From: Zymomonas sp.
Lineage (GTDB): Bacteria > Pseudomonadota > Alphaproteobacteria > Sphingomonadales > Sphingomonadaceae
Direction: 5' to 3'
Length of the DNA stretch: 5,367 bases
Assembly: GCA_027489105.1 (NCBI GenBank)
Contig: JAIYAJ010000502.1
Span: 1-5,367 of the forward strand
In this document: positions 4,784-5,367 of the stretch, in pieces
Layout of the letters: every line of letters starts with the position of its first letter
How positions within the stretch are numbered: position 1 is the stretch's first letter
The notes under the pieces: model-generated
Seen by the model: the letters and a program-made list of their open reading frames with translations, nothing else
The model's database searches: none
Told to the model about the DNA's origin: nothing
Position numbers and translations under genes: made by a program

Positions 4784-5367
4784 CTAAAGTTCGCGGCCCA
4801 CGGTCGGGACGAAGCGAGGGTCGCCGCCCGATGGCGGCGCTGTTGGAACGGCAGGGCGGGCAGGAGGTGTCGGCACCGCGCCCGTTGCGGTCGTGGTCTG
4901 CCCCTGCCCTCGACCCGGCGTGCGGGTGTCATCCCCGGTGTCATCGCCGGGCTGCTTGAGGGATAGCTTGGTCAGCCAGCCCGTCCGCGAATAGGTGTGC
5001 TCGACGCTTTCGATCTTGTAGCTGCCGTCGATGCCGGGGCGAGCGCCGGATAGGACGCACGTCCCTTCCGGCCTTGCATTGAAATTGCCGAGGATCGTGA
5101 CGTTCCCCTCGCCCTTGTTCTTGGCGCTGTCTGTCGCGTCGTTGTCCGCACCATTGCGCGCCTCTTGCTGGTCGGCGCTTGTCTGGCGGCGGGTATACGT
5201 AGGGCCATCGTCCTCGCGGGGAACCTGCACGATCTGGTCGCGCCAGCGAGCGGCCTGCCGGTCGTACCAGCGCGCCCGCACCTCGCGGAAGCGTGGCCTC
5301 CCAAGGACCGGAGACACGTCCCAATCGAGAAGATTGTCGCGCCATATCGCGTTGACGGTCGGCAGCG
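4784..5367 (-). CDS. Phage gpD-type (late control D family) tail hub protein, 5'-truncated by the window edge
   Basis: The frame is open to the right edge, so only the last 193 residues are visible; an in-frame GTG at 5317 is internal, because the 16 codons before it continue the family pattern. Visible residues 14-41 read LDWDVSPVLGRPRF then VRARWYD and W, typical of P2 gpD-like proteins. Residues 92-138 (FNARPEG, GARPGIDGSYKIESVEH, LTKLSLKQP) match the conserved C-terminal beta domain, in which the DG-Y/W-I--V-H pattern is characteristic. In this family the protein forms the hub at the tail tip, joining tube and baseplate spike in contractile-tailed phages. Residues 140-193 are unusual: a Gly, Thr and Pro-rich low-complexity extension beyond the domain. 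The TAG stop lies 35 bases before the next gene. The family assignment rests on recognised motifs, not on a search; the hub role is inferred from P2 knowledge. Confidence 0.85.
   Translation of the reverse strand, partial: LPTVNAIWRDNLLDWDVSPVLGRPRFREVRARWYDRQAARWRDQIVQVPREDDGPTYTRRQTSADQQEARNGADNDATDSAKNKGEGNVTILGNFNARPEGTCVLSGARPGIDGSYKIESVEHTYSRTGWLTKLSLKQPGDDTGDDTRTPGRGQGQTTTATGAVPTPPARPAVPTAPPSGGDPRFVPTVGREL

Overview
This window is part of the late region of a tailed phage or prophage from a GC-rich bacterium. The GC richness, GTG starts and the look of the spanin and membrane proteins suggest an alphaproteobacterial host, but this is an inference from style and no host gene is present to confirm it. 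Every supported gene lies on the minus strand, so the map reads right to left. Genes are separated by at most 38 bases or overlap, and no promoter is visible, which suggests one co-transcribed late unit.

The right end (5367 to 2226) is structural. It starts with the C-terminal half of a gpD-type (late control D) tail hub protein that enters from beyond the window. An 840-residue, beta-rich, modular protein follows, probably a virion-surface or tail-tip component. A gpD-type hub fits a contractile-tailed phage.

The middle and left (2210 to 50) form a lysis module. It begins with a 60-residue acidic protein of unknown function. Next come an M15-family zinc peptidase endolysin, a small two-segment membrane protein that is the best holin candidate, an Rz-like inner-membrane spanin, and an Rz1-like lipoprotein spanin whose start is embedded in the Rz gene. 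Two more membrane proteins follow: one with about four segments, and one with a single segment plus a charged helical tail that could be a second holin, an antiholin or an unrelated accessory protein. The extreme left edge holds a well-formed ribosome binding site and start codon, so another minus-strand gene probably runs out of the window.

The expected sequence of events is holin permeabilisation of the inner membrane, release of the signal-less endolysin to cut peptidoglycan, then Rz/Rz1 disruption of the outer membrane. That points to a Gram-negative host. Start codons were reassigned from ribosome binding sites: the holin candidate, Rz, Rz1 and both left-hand membrane proteins begin inside longer open frames. 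No tRNA, rRNA, CRISPR array, insertion sequence, integrase or attachment site was seen. The window is mostly a recognisable late-phage arrangement. The least explained parts are the modular 840-residue protein, the 60-residue acidic protein and the two extra membrane proteins after the spanins.
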